Shown: in pieces, positions 53,852 to 64,000 of the stretch
How the letters are laid out: every line of letters begins with the position of its first letter
Position numbering within the stretch: the stretch's first letter is position 1
Assembly (NCBI RefSeq): GCF_937863155.1
Contig: NZ_CALMFB010000070.1
Location: 124,001 to 188,000, forward strand
DNA from: an uncultured Brevundimonas sp.
GTDB lineage: Bacteria > Pseudomonadota > Alphaproteobacteria > Caulobacterales > Caulobacteraceae
DNA: 64,000 bases
Direction: 5' to 3'
Notes under the pieces: generated by a model
What the model was told of the DNA's origin: nothing
What the model saw: only the letters and a program-made list of their open reading frames with translations
The model's database searches: none
Position numbers and translations under genes: made by a program

Positions 53852-54718
53852 TCAGGTCTGCTGCGCGATCAGGGCCTCGATCCCCTCGCGGTACGACGGA
53901 TATTTCGGCCGCCAGCCCAGTTCGGCCTTGGCGCGGGCGTTCGAGACGCGCTTGGAGTCCAGATAGAAGCGCCGCATCCCCTCCGACACCGACGGGTCGG
54001 TCCAGTCGACTTCGGGCGGCAGGGGCAGGCCCAGGCGCCGCGCGCTCCAGGCCGTGACCACATGGGCCGGGGCCGGCTCGTCGTCGACCAGATTATAGGC
54101 GCGGCCGGGGTTGGGCCGGTCCATCGAGGCGAACAGGCCGGACACCACATCGTCGGCGTGGATGCGGTTGAACACCTGACCCGGCTTTCGCACCATCCGC
54201 GCTTCGCCGTTCCTGAGGCGATCCAGGCCCGAGCGGCCGGGGCCGTACAGGGCCGGCAGTCGGAACAGATGCACCGCCAGGCCCAGCGTCCGGCCGGTCT
54301 CCAGCCAGTCCTGCTCGGCTCGCACCCGGCGCGCGCCCTGAAGCGTGGCGGCGTTCAGGGCGTCGTCCTCGAACGCCCAGCCGCCCGCCCGGTCGCCATA
54401 GACGGCGGTGGACGAGACATAGCCGATCCAGCCGGGGCGCCGTCTTTCTGCCGTCAGCAGGGGCGCCAGGGCGGCATGGCCGGGGCAACCCTCGGCCGTC
54501 GGAGGCGCGGTGATGACCACGGCGTCGGCCGTGGCCAGGGCGGCGTCCTGCGCCGCCGCATCGGCCGGATCGATGGCCGTCAGTCCCTGCGCCTTCAAGG
54601 CTTGGCGCGTGTCGGCGTCGCGCGACGTGGCCGCGACCACACCCCCGCGCCTTACGGCCTCGGCCCCGATGGCGCGGCCCAGCCAGCCGCCGCCGAAGAT
54701 CAGCATAGAAGCGTTCAC
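53852..54718 (-). CDS. NAD-dependent epimerase/dehydratase-type protein
   Basis: 288 residues starting with GTG, overlapping the sqdB stop (GTGA). The Rossmann motif LIFGGGWLGRAIGAEAVRRG is at the N-terminus, YVSSTAVYGDRAGGW is the catalytic Ser region, and FRLPALYGPGRSGLDRLRNG and NRIHADDVV are typical extended-SDR elements. Close linkage with sqdB suggests a role in the same glycolipid or sugar pathway; substrate unknown. Confidence 0.88.
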   Translation of the reverse strand: MNASMLIFGGGWLGRAIGAEAVRRGGVVAATSRDADTRQALKAQGLTAIDPADAAAQDAALATADAVVITAPPTAEGCPGHAALAPLLTAERRRPGWIGYVSSTAVYGDRAGGWAFEDDALNAATLQGARRVRAEQDWLETGRTLGLAVHLFRLPALYGPGRSGLDRLRNGEARMVRKPGQVFNRIHADDVVSGLFASMDRPNPGRAYNLVDDEPAPAHVVTAWSARRLGLPLPPEVDWTDPSVSEGMRRFYLDSKRVSNARAKAELGWRPKYPSYREGIEALIAQQT

Positions 54719-55935
54719 GCCGTGCGGGCGGCGGCGGGGGCGGGCGCCGCCGGTTCGGCCAGGGCCTCGGCCCGGCGGCCGTTCCAGGCCGAGACGCACG
54801 GGATCTTGGTCCGGTCGGCCCGGTCCGCATAGCGGCGGGCGATCTCGGTCACGTCCTGCATCAGCCCCTCGGCCAGGGTGATGGGTTTCAGCCCCAGCTG
54901 CTTGAACTGGTCATTGGCCACGACCAGTTCGTTCTCGTCCGCCTCCTGGCGCGGATTGGCGACATATTCGACCTGGGCGCCGGTCATGTCGGCGACCATC
55001 AGGGCCAAGTCGCGGACGCGGCGGCTCTCGGTCATCTGGTTCAGGATCTTGACCCGGTCGCCCGACTTGGGCGGGTTCTTCAGCGCCAGTTCCACACAGC
55101 GCACCGTGTCCTGAATATGGATGAAGGCCCGCGTCTGGCCGCCCGAGCCGTGCACCGTCAGAGGGTATCCAACCGCCGCCTGGATCAGGAAGCGGTTCAG
55201 CACCGTGCCGTAATCGCCGTCATAGTCGAAGCGGTTGACCAGCCGGTCGTCCTTGCGCGTCTCTTCGGTCTCGGCGCCCCAGACGATGCCCTGATGCAGG
55301 TCGGTGATCCTGAGGCCGTCGTTCTTGGCGTAGAACTGGAACAGCAGGGCGTCCTGGGTTTTGGTCATGTGATAGATGCTGCCCGGGTTCGGCGGGAACA
55401 GGATCTCCTGTTCGGCCGGGCCGAAGTCGGTGTCCACCGTGACCTTCAGATACCCCTCGGGGATGCGCAGCCCGGCGGTGGTGTAGCCATAGACGCCCAT
55501 GGTCCCCAGATGCGCCAGATGCACGTCGCGCCCGCTCTCGACGATGGCGGCCAACAGGTGGTTGGTGGCGTTCAGATTGTTGTCGACGGTGTAGAGCTTG
55601 TGCCGCGCCGACTTCATCGAATAGGGGGCCGCCCGCTGTTCGGCGAAATGGACCACGCTGTCCGGCGCCCAGTCGCGGATCAGGGCGACCAGGCGATCAA
55701 ACTCCTTGCCGACCGTCATATTGACGAAGTCGATGGTCTTGCCGCTGACCTCTTTCCACGCGGCGATCCGCTCGCCCATGGTGCGGATGGGGGTCAGGGA
55801 CTGGACCTCCAGTTCGTTGTCGATATTCCGGCGGCTCAGGTTGTCGACGATGGTCACGTCCCAGCCGCGCGCCGACAGGTGCAGCGCCGTGGGCCAGCCG
55901 CAGAAGCCGTCCCCGCCCAGAACCAGTACGCGCAT
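54715..55935 (-). CDS. sqdB: UDP-sulfoquinovose synthase SqdB-like
   Basis: 406 residues. VLVLGGDGFCGWPTALHLSA near the N-terminus, VDNLSRRNID, VHFAEQRAAPYSMKS, AHLGTMGVYGYTTAG and the YHMTKTQD (Tyr, Lys) catalytic motif match SQD1/SqdB, which turns UDP-glucose and sulfite into UDP-sulfoquinovose for sulfolipid SQDG. The last 20 residues are Ala/Pro-rich. The sulfoquinovosyltransferase is not in the window. UDP-glucose would come from galU. Confidence 0.9.
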   Translation of the reverse strand: MRVLVLGGDGFCGWPTALHLSARGWDVTIVDNLSRRNIDNELEVQSLTPIRTMGERIAAWKEVSGKTIDFVNMTVGKEFDRLVALIRDWAPDSVVHFAEQRAAPYSMKSARHKLYTVDNNLNATNHLLAAIVESGRDVHLAHLGTMGVYGYTTAGLRIPEGYLKVTVDTDFGPAEQEILFPPNPGSIYHMTKTQDALLFQFYAKNDGLRITDLHQGIVWGAETEETRKDDRLVNRFDYDGDYGTVLNRFLIQAAVGYPLTVHGSGGQTRAFIHIQDTVRCVELALKNPPKSGDRVKILNQMTESRRVRDLALMVADMTGAQVEYVANPRQEADENELVVANDQFKQLGLKPITLAEGLMQDVTEIARRYADRADRTKIPCVSAWNGRRAEALAEPAAPAPAAARTA

Positions 55936-56016
55936 CTTTCCTACCCCGTCTGTGGTCTTGTCGGCCCCTTGCCTAGCCCAAGCGGCGCCGGGGGCAAAGC
56001 GGCGCCATGACGCGGG

Positions 56017-56901
56017 TCAGGCGGGGCCGGTCGCCTCCAGCATGGAGGCCAGGGCGTCTCGCACCAACTCCGGATGGAGCATGGGCAGGAAATGGGTTCC
56101 GCCCGGAACCGTCTGGACCCGCACCTGGGGGCGGCGGGAGGACGGGGTGACGCGGCAGGTCGATCCGGTCTCGGCCTTCAGGATGTGGATCGGGGCGGTG
56201 ATCCGCGCCATGGCCCGCCAGGGATCGTGCCCCTGGGCCGCATAGTTGGACGCCTCCCAGTCGGCGTCGCAGGTCAGGACCAGGCCGCCCTCGGGCGCCG
56301 GGACCAGGCCGTCGGTCAGATAGTCGGCCAGGACGTCGTCCGGCCAGCCTTTGAAGGCGCCGCGGCCGCGATAGGCGGACATGGCCTGGTCGCGGCTGTC
56401 GAACCGCGCCCGGCGGCGGCGGGCGGCGGCGACCAGGGGAATGCGTTCGGGCAGGCCGCGCAGCAGCGGCGCGTTGAAGGCCAGGACGGCCGGCCGGCTC
56501 CAGATCACCGGGTCGGCCAGGACCAGGCCGCGCACCCGATCCGGCCGGTCGGCGGCGGCCAGCAGGCCCGAGGTCCCGCCCATGGAATGGCCGGCCAGGA
56601 CCGCCGGCGGGCCGTCGATCCGGTCCAGCAGGGCCGCCAGGTCGCCGGCGTGGTCGGACCAGCCGCGCCGGCCCGTGATCGGCGTCGGCAGGCGGGTCGC
56701 CCCATGACCGCGCAGGTCGGGGGCCCAGACCCGGAACCGGTCGCCCAGGGGCGCCAGAAGCGCGCGACAGGTCAGGGCGTTGAACCCGTTGGCGTGGGCG
56801 AAGACCAGGTCGACCGGCCGGCCGGGGTCACCCCATTCCAGCACGGCCATGGCGCCGCCGCGCGCGGGCAGGTCGACGGTCAGGCGGCGCGGGTCGGTCA
56901 A
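56017..56901 (-). CDS. Alpha/beta hydrolase
   Basis: About 294 residues. VFAHANGFNALTCRALLAPL, the nucleophile elbow GHSMGGTSGLLAA, and GGTHFLPMLHPELV with the His are present. Start is uncertain: TTG 56901, 8 bp after the zur stop, gives MTDPRRLTV; ATG 56850 is an alternative. No signal peptide in either case. Probably co-transcribed with zur. Substrate unknown. Confidence 0.82.
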   Translation of the reverse strand: MTDPRRLTVDLPARGGAMAVLEWGDPGRPVDLVFAHANGFNALTCRALLAPLGDRFRVWAPDLRGHGATRLPTPITGRRGWSDHAGDLAALLDRIDGPPAVLAGHSMGGTSGLLAAADRPDRVRGLVLADPVIWSRPAVLAFNAPLLRGLPERIPLVAAARRRRARFDSRDQAMSAYRGRGAFKGWPDDVLADYLTDGLVPAPEGGLVLTCDADWEASNYAAQGHDPWRAMARITAPIHILKAETGSTCRVTPSSRRPQVRVQTVPGGTHFLPMLHPELVRDALASMLEATGPA

Positions 56902-56909
56902 GGCTGGGC

Positions 56910-57395
56910 TCAGGCCGGAACGCGGCAGTCGGGACACCGCCCGTGCGCCTCGATCGTGGTGCGGTCGATGACATAGCCGGCGCCTTCCGCCGCATGGCGC
57001 AGGCCGTCGCTCAAGGGGGCGGCGATCTCCTGCGCTGCGCCGCAGCAGTCGCAGATCAGAAAGGCCGCCGCATGGTCGTCGGCGCCGTGGCTGCACGCCA
57101 CATAGGCGCTGATGGAGGCGATCCGGTGCGCCAGGCCGCGCCGTTCCAGAAACTCCAGCGCGCGATAGACGGTGGGCGGCTTGGCCGCCTGGCCGTCCTG
57201 GCCGAACTGGGCGATCAGATCATAGGCTTTCATCGGCTCGCCCGCCCGCAACAGCAGGTCCAGCACCCGCCGGCGCGGCGCGGTCATGCGTTCGCCATCG
57301 GCCGCACAGGCCGTTTCGGCCGCATCCAGGGCCTGAAGCGTGTCGGCTTCGTTCAGACCCGAGGCGGCGTGATCGTGATCGCAGGAGGCGCCCAT
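56910..57395 (-). CDS. zur: Fur-family regulator, Zur-like
   Basis: 161 residues. The winged HTH (RMTAPRRRVLDLLLRAGEPM, PPTVYRALEFLERRGLAHRI) is followed by the zinc-structural Cys pairs CDCC and CPDC. Histidine-rich N-terminus (CDHDHAAS) and ACSHGADDHAAAFLICDC favour a zinc-responsive Zur over Fur. It would repress zinc-uptake genes. I see no clear Zur box in the 121 bp shared with the SapC-family gene. Confidence 0.85.
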   Translation of the reverse strand: MGASCDHDHAASGLNEADTLQALDAAETACAADGERMTAPRRRVLDLLLRAGEPMKAYDLIAQFGQDGQAAKPPTVYRALEFLERRGLAHRIASISAYVACSHGADDHAAAFLICDCCGAAQEIAAPLSDGLRHAAEGAGYVIDRTTIEAHGRCPDCRVPA

Positions 57396-57516
57396 GAGCC
57401 ACAGCTAGTGCCCCATTCCCCGCGCTGCAACCGCCCGCGCGCATCGGCGGGTTTGCGGCGAAGGCGGCCATGGGATAGAAGGCCCGACTTTCCCGTTTTC
57501 CGAGCCCCGTCTCTTC

Positions 57517-58311
57517 ATGACCGACACGACCCAAGCGCCCGGCCAGATGTCCGGCAACGTCCTCTTCTACAACCAGCCCGAGCCGCTGAACCTGGAGCAG
57601 CACGGCAAGCTGGGCGTCACGGCCGTCGACAAGCCCTATGGCTTTGTCGGCACGTCGAACCTGGTGCCGCTGACGGTGACCGAGTTCGCGCCGGCGGCCC
57701 TGTCGTATCCGGTGATCTTCATCGGCGAGACCCAGAAGCAGCCCGTCGCGGTCATGGGCCTGCGCGCCGGCGAAAACTTCTACATCGAGGACAACGGCCA
57801 GTTCCGCGCCGACGCCTACATCCCCGCCTATGTCCGTCGCTATCCGTTCGTCTTCGCCAATGACGACGTGCAGAAGCGCCTGATCCTGTGCATCGACCGC
57901 ACCGCGTCCTTCCTGACCGAAGGCGGCGACACCCCGCTGTTCGTCGATGGCCAGCCCAGCGACTACACGAAGCAGGCGATGGAGTTCTGCAACAATTTCG
58001 AACAGGAGCGTCAGCGCACCGACAGCTTCGTCAAGCTGCTGACCGATCTGGACCTGTTCGAGGTGCGCGAAGCCAACTTCACCCCGCGCAACGCCGATGG
58101 CACGGCGGGCGAGCCTCAGAAGCTGGCCGAGTATTTCGCCATTTCGGAAGACAAGCTGAAGGCCATGCCGGCCGAGAAGCTGGCCGAACTGCGCGACAAC
58201 GGCGCCCTGGGCCAGATCTACGCCCATCTGGTGTCGCTGCTGGGCTGGGATCGTCTGATCGCCCTGGCCTTCACCCGCGCCGCCCAGACGCCTGCGGCCG
58301 CCAACGCCTGA
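57517..58311 (+). CDS. SapC-family protein
   Basis: 264 residues. HGKLGVTAVDKPYGFVGTSN, FAPAALSYPVIFIGETQKQP, YIPAYVRRYPFVF and the late AMEFCNNFEQERQRTDSFVK follow the SapC family, named for a Campylobacter S-layer-linked gene and common in Caulobacteraceae. The actual role is not known. No signal peptide. It has its own terminator. Confidence 0.9.
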   Translation: MTDTTQAPGQMSGNVLFYNQPEPLNLEQHGKLGVTAVDKPYGFVGTSNLVPLTVTEFAPAALSYPVIFIGETQKQPVAVMGLRAGENFYIEDNGQFRADAYIPAYVRRYPFVFANDDVQKRLILCIDRTASFLTEGGDTPLFVDGQPSDYTKQAMEFCNNFEQERQRTDSFVKLLTDLDLFEVREANFTPRNADGTAGEPQKLAEYFAISEDKLKAMPAEKLAELRDNGALGQIYAHLVSLLGWDRLIALAFTRAAQTPAAANA

Positions 58312-58335
58312 TCCAGGCGAAGGCCCAAAGAACAA

Positions 58336-58366
58336 GCGCCCCGTCGGTCCCCGGCGGGGCGTTTTT
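58336..58366 (+). terminator. Terminator of the SapC-family gene
   Basis: CGCCCCG and CGGGGCG form a stem extended by T-G and C-G pairs, followed by TTTTT, 25 bp after the gene. Confidence 0.9.
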
Positions 58367-58444
58367 CGTATCCATCCTTTTCCCGCGGGCGGGGGAGGGA
58401 TCGCTGGCGTGACACCCCGGAACAAATCAGGCACTTAGCCCCCC

Positions 58445-60310
58445 ATGCCCGCCGACTCGTCCACCCTGCCCGCCGCCGACGATCTGGGCGCGGCGCGCGA
58501 TCTGCTTCGCCGCGTGTGGGGCCACGGCGACTTTCGCGGACTGCAGGCCCAGGTGGTGGCCCAGGCCCTGGCCGGGCGCGATGTCCTGGCCGTACTGCCG
58601 ACCGGCGGGGGCAAGAGCGTCTGCTATCAGATTCCCGCCATCCTGCGATCCGGCCTGGGTCTGGTGGTGTCGCCGCTGATCGCGCTGATGACCGATCAGG
58701 TCGAGGCGCTGAAACAGCAGGGGGTGCGCGCCGCACGGCTGGATTCCGGCCTGTCGATGGACGACCGCGCCGCCGTCTGGCGCGCCGCAAGGGCTGGCGA
58801 ACTGGACCTGCTGTATGTCTCGCCCGAGGGCCTGGCCCAGCCGCATACCCAGGACCGGCTGCGCGACCTGCCTCTGTCGCTGATCGCCATCGACGAGGCC
58901 CACTGCGTGTCTCAGTGGGGTCATGATTTCCGCCCCGACTATCGCACCCTGGGGCGTCTGGCCGAACTGTTCCCAGGCGTACCGCGCATGGCGGTGACGG
59001 CCACGGCGGATCAGAGGACGCGCGACGACATCCTGGCCTCGCTGCGCCTGACCGAGGCGCGGGTCTTCGTCGACAGCTTCGCCCGCCCGAACCTGCAACT
59101 GTCGGCGGTCCCGAAGGAAAGCGCATCGCGCGCCCGCGCAGACGCCGCCGTGGTCGATCTGGTGCGCGAACGCCGGGGCAAGGCGGGGGTGGTCTATTGC
59201 GGCAGCCGCGACGGCTGCGAGCGGGTGGCCCAGGCGTTGAGGGACGCCGGGGTCAACGCCATCGCCTATCACGCCGGCCTGGACGGGACCGAGCGCGACC
59301 GGCGGCTGGAGCGGTTCCTGGCCGAGGATGCGGCGGTCATGGTGGCCACCATCGCCTTCGGCATGGGGGTGGACAAGCCGGACGTCCGCTTCGTTATCCA
59401 CGCCGATCCGCCCGGATCGCTGGAAGCCTATTGGCAGGAGATCGGCCGCGCCGGGCGTGACGGCGACCCGGCCGAGGGCATCACCCTGTACGGCCCGTCC
59501 GACATCGCCTGGAGCCTGCGCCGGCTGGAGGGCCGGGCCATGGACGAGGCGGTCAAGGCCGCCCAGGTGCGCAAGGTGCGCCAGCTGTTCGCCATGCTGG
59601 ACGGCGCGACCTGTCGGCCCCAGGCGGTCAGGCGCTATTTCGGCGAGACCGACGCCGAACCGTGCGGCGTCTGCGATATCTGCGGCGAGCCGCCGGCCTT
59701 GGACGACGCCACCGTGCCCGCCCAGAAGGCCCTGGCGGCGGTGCAACGGCTGGGTGAACGCTATGGCCGGGGCCGGGTGATCGACCACCTGACCGGCCGC
59801 ACCAAGGACGTCCAGCCGTGGGAGACGGCCCTGTCGACCTGGGCCATCGGCGCCGATCTGGACCTGGCCGCCTGGCGCGCGGTGATCGATCATCTGATGT
59901 TCGAGGGGCTGCTGCTGGAAGACCCCAATGAAGGCAAGCCCATCCTGCGGCTGGGCGAGGCCGATGACGTCCGCGCCGTCTATCGCGGCCAGCGCGCCAT
60001 TCAGGTGCGGCGGCCCCGCGCCCGCCCGGACCGCGCCGACCGGCCGCGCCGCAACGCCGGGCGGAACCTGGCGGCCGAGGCGCTGGACGCCGACACCCGC
60101 GCCCGGTTCGAGGCGCTGCGGGCCTGGCGCCGTGAACGGGCGGCCGAACAGCATGTGCCGCCCTATGTCATCTTCCAGGACCGCACCCTGGTCGAGATCG
60201 CCGCCGCCCCGCCGCGCGACCTGTCGGCCCTGGCCCGCATCCCCGGCGTCGGCGCCGGCAAACTGGAGCGCTATGGCAAGGCGGTGCTGGATGTGCTGGC
60301 CGCGCTTTAG
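58445..60310 (+). CDS. recQ: ATP-dependent DNA helicase RecQ
   Basis: 621 residues. Walker A LPTGGGKSVCYQ (51-62), IDEAHCVSQWGHDFRPDY (DEAH box near 150), ATADQRTRDD, then helicase motifs V-VI (TIAFGMGVDKPDVRFVIH, EIGRAGRDGDP), the zinc-binding CGVCDICG near residue 406 and an HRDC domain at the end (RRERAAEQHVPPYVIFQDRT). Unwinds DNA for recombination repair. The stop overlaps the convergent hydrolase by 4 bp. Confidence 0.96.
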   Translation: MPADSSTLPAADDLGAARDLLRRVWGHGDFRGLQAQVVAQALAGRDVLAVLPTGGGKSVCYQIPAILRSGLGLVVSPLIALMTDQVEALKQQGVRAARLDSGLSMDDRAAVWRAARAGELDLLYVSPEGLAQPHTQDRLRDLPLSLIAIDEAHCVSQWGHDFRPDYRTLGRLAELFPGVPRMAVTATADQRTRDDILASLRLTEARVFVDSFARPNLQLSAVPKESASRARADAAVVDLVRERRGKAGVVYCGSRDGCERVAQALRDAGVNAIAYHAGLDGTERDRRLERFLAEDAAVMVATIAFGMGVDKPDVRFVIHADPPGSLEAYWQEIGRAGRDGDPAEGITLYGPSDIAWSLRRLEGRAMDEAVKAAQVRKVRQLFAMLDGATCRPQAVRRYFGETDAEPCGVCDICGEPPALDDATVPAQKALAAVQRLGERYGRGRVIDHLTGRTKDVQPWETALSTWAIGADLDLAAWRAVIDHLMFEGLLLEDPNEGKPILRLGEADDVRAVYRGQRAIQVRRPRARPDRADRPRRNAGRNLAAEALDADTRARFEALRAWRRERAAEQHVPPYVIFQDRTLVEIAAAPPRDLSALARIPGVGAGKLERYGKAVLDVLAAL

Positions 60311-61194
60311 CCTTGGGGCGTCAGAAACCGCTCCAGCGCCGCCTGGAAGCGGACGGGCTGATCGACCATGACCATGTGTTCGGCGCCTTCGATCCGCTCG
60401 AACCGGGCCGGCGCGCGCAGGTTGCGGTAACCGGCGCGGAACAGGGCGTCGACCTGGGCGCGGGGGTTCATTTCATTGGCGCTCCAGCCATAGACGACGG
60501 TCACCGGCGCGGTGATGTCGGCCAGACGACGGCGCAGGTCGGCGGTCATCACCTCATACAGCCCCTGGGCCAGAACCCGGCGGTCGCCGCCCTGCCAGCC
60601 TAGGGCGCCGAAGACGACGTCAGAGGCCCCGCCCAGTTCCGCCCCCAGGCTGCGCGCCTGGTCGGCCAGAACCTCGTCGCCCAGAAGCAGCAGGGTCGAA
60701 TAGGCGATGCGCGCCAAGGGCTCGATGTCCTGGGACCGGACGTCGGAACGGACCAGCGACGGAAAGAAGGGCGAAGCGTCCACCACCATGACCCGGCCGA
60801 TGCCGCCACGGCCATCCGCCGCCACGCGCAGCGCGATCTGCCCCCCCAGCGAATGTCCGATCAGGGCGGGCCGCTCCAGCCGGTTCTGGGTGATGTAGCG
60901 GCGGATTTCGGCTGCCGCCGGGGCGCTGATCGCGCCCTGGGCGTTGGCGCCGGCCGGGATGGCGCCGAAACCGCGCACCGTGACCAGATGCACGCGATAG
61001 CGGTCGTCCAGCCGATCCGCCGTGCGCCGCCACAGATCGGAGGTCGAGGCCAGACCCGGAATCAGGATGACGTCGGGCCCCTGGCCCCGGCTTTCCACCA
61101 GGATACGGTCGGACCGAAAGGACGTGGCGGCGCCCGCAGGCGCCCCAAGGGCTAGGACGGCGACCGACAGGATCAGGATCAGAGCGCGCAGCAT
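60307..61194 (-). CDS. Exported alpha/beta hydrolase
   Basis: 295 residues. A signal peptide (MLRALILILSVAVLALGAPA, GAA) precedes VILIPGLASTSDLWRR, the nucleophile elbow LIGHSLGGQIALRV, and the catalytic His in IEGAEHMVMV. Periplasmic or secreted serine hydrolase; substrate unknown. ATG 61194 is chosen for the signal peptide; an ATG ten codons upstream is also open. Confidence 0.85.
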   Translation of the reverse strand: MLRALILILSVAVLALGAPAGAATSFRSDRILVESRGQGPDVILIPGLASTSDLWRRTADRLDDRYRVHLVTVRGFGAIPAGANAQGAISAPAAAEIRRYITQNRLERPALIGHSLGGQIALRVAADGRGGIGRVMVVDASPFFPSLVRSDVRSQDIEPLARIAYSTLLLLGDEVLADQARSLGAELGGASDVVFGALGWQGGDRRVLAQGLYEVMTADLRRRLADITAPVTVVYGWSANEMNPRAQVDALFRAGYRNLRAPARFERIEGAEHMVMVDQPVRFQAALERFLTPQG

Positions 61195-61301
61195 CCGTTC
61201 ATACTGTCGCAGGATCGGGGCCAAGTGGCGGCGAATGGTTGAAATCCACGCTGTGATCGTGTGACAAACTCGAAATCTTCATGGCCGCTCGGGGTAGTTT
61301 G

Positions 61302-61730
61302 ATGAAAACCATGATCCGCATCGCCATCGCGGCCGCCGCGATCGCCACCGCTGGAACCGCCGCCGCCGAGGACTGGAACCCGATCTCGCGCAGCAGCCAG
61401 TACATCTATCTGGCCGACGGGGATTCGGTCGTCCAGACCGGAAACGACACCACCATCAAGGTCGCCCGCGCGCCCGTCGCCGGGTCCAGCCGCGCCTATC
61501 GGGTCCAGACCTATGCCTTCAACTGCGCCGACCAGCGGTTCCGCCTGGTCCGCACCGCCGAATACGACAATGGCGCCGAGATGGACGCCTATGACGAAGA
61601 CGGCGCCGAGTACGAGGCCGTGCCGCGCAACAGCCTGATCGAATCGATCAAGGAAGTCGCCTGCGACGGCAACCGCGCCGATCCGCCGACCTGGCCGTCG
61701 ATGGCGGCCTATCTGGCCAGCCTGCGCTAA
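61302..61730 (+). CDS. Small exported protein, surface-adhesin E-like
   Basis: 142 residues with a signal peptide (MKTMIRIAIAAAAIATAGTA, AAE). SQYIYLADGDSVVQTGNDTT and YAFNCADQRFRLVRTAEYDN recall the surface-adhesin protein E-like domain, a small beta-rich fold with a disulfide (Cys in NCAD and VACDG). Function unknown. ATG 61302 is preferred over the in-frame ATG at 61281 because the signal peptide begins there. Confidence 0.75.
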   Translation: MKTMIRIAIAAAAIATAGTAAAEDWNPISRSSQYIYLADGDSVVQTGNDTTIKVARAPVAGSSRAYRVQTYAFNCADQRFRLVRTAEYDNGAEMDAYDEDGAEYEAVPRNSLIESIKEVACDGNRADPPTWPSMAAYLASLR

Positions 61731-61745
61731 CCCCGCAGGACGCCT

Positions 61746-64000
<2,255 letters not shown>

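Overview
The window is 64 kb of a GC-rich, gene-dense bacterial chromosome. Gene content points to an alphaproteobacterium of the Caulobacteraceae, most likely Brevundimonas or a close relative. The clues are a SapC-family protein, a DUF1134/EipA lipoprotein, a serralysin-like RTX protease with DUF4214 repeats, a ROSE-like heat-shock leader, infC apart from rpmI-rplT, and strong third-position GC that makes long mirror ORFs on the opposite strand of most genes. This is an inference from gene content; no rRNA gene is present to place the organism. I see no phage, insertion sequence, CRISPR array or tRNA gene.

Layout. 1-2.3 kb: the start of a GspE/PilB-type ATPase gene cut by the window edge, a small unknown gene, and an unknown secreted protein with a strong terminator. 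2.9-14.4 kb: a cell-surface block with a methyltransferase, an operon of a large GT2 glycosyltransferase plus rfbD and rfbA (dTDP-rhamnose), a 1282-residue serralysin/RTX protein, and a divergent TPR-glycosyltransferase. 14.5-24.2 kb: OPT transporter, YeiH-type exporter, BipA/TypA, a short MprF-like protein, two related small exported proteins each with its own terminator, GlsB/YeaQ, an XRE regulator and a histidinol-phosphatase-like enzyme. 24.2-31.9 kb: hydrolase and two exported methyltransferase-like proteins, an Hsp20 gene with a sigma-32-like promoter and a ROSE-like thermosensor, two overlapping pentapeptide-repeat genes, a RibD-like deaminase and gpmA.

32-40 kb is rich in sugar-phosphate metabolism: a phosphomannomutase/phosphoglucomutase, an FAD/NAD(P) protein, an ArsR/SRPBCC divergent pair, glmM, glmS and galU. 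These supply UDP-GlcNAc, UDP-glucose and mannose/glucose phosphates for the envelope sugars used by the glycosyltransferases elsewhere in the window. 40-52.5 kb: lipoprotein, hydrolase, GT9 heptosyltransferase-like protein, infC (probable ATT start), MFS exporter, S9 peptidase, rpmI-rplT, polysaccharide deacetylase, and pheS-unknown-pheT-YqhA. 52.8-64 kb: EipA-like lipoprotein, zinc-ribbon membrane protein, an sqdB-epimerase pair (sulfolipid), hydrolase and Zur, SapC-family protein, recQ, another hydrolase, a small exported protein, and most of gyrB running off the right edge.

Non-coding structure worth attention: a 133-bp element with perfect 29-bp inverted ends before glmS and a 22-bp partial copy of one end at 41.1 kb; a 34-bp hairpin repeat flanking rplT on both sides, with changes that keep the outer stem paired; and two opposed arrays of a 7-bp repeat between the yqhA-like and eipA-like genes.
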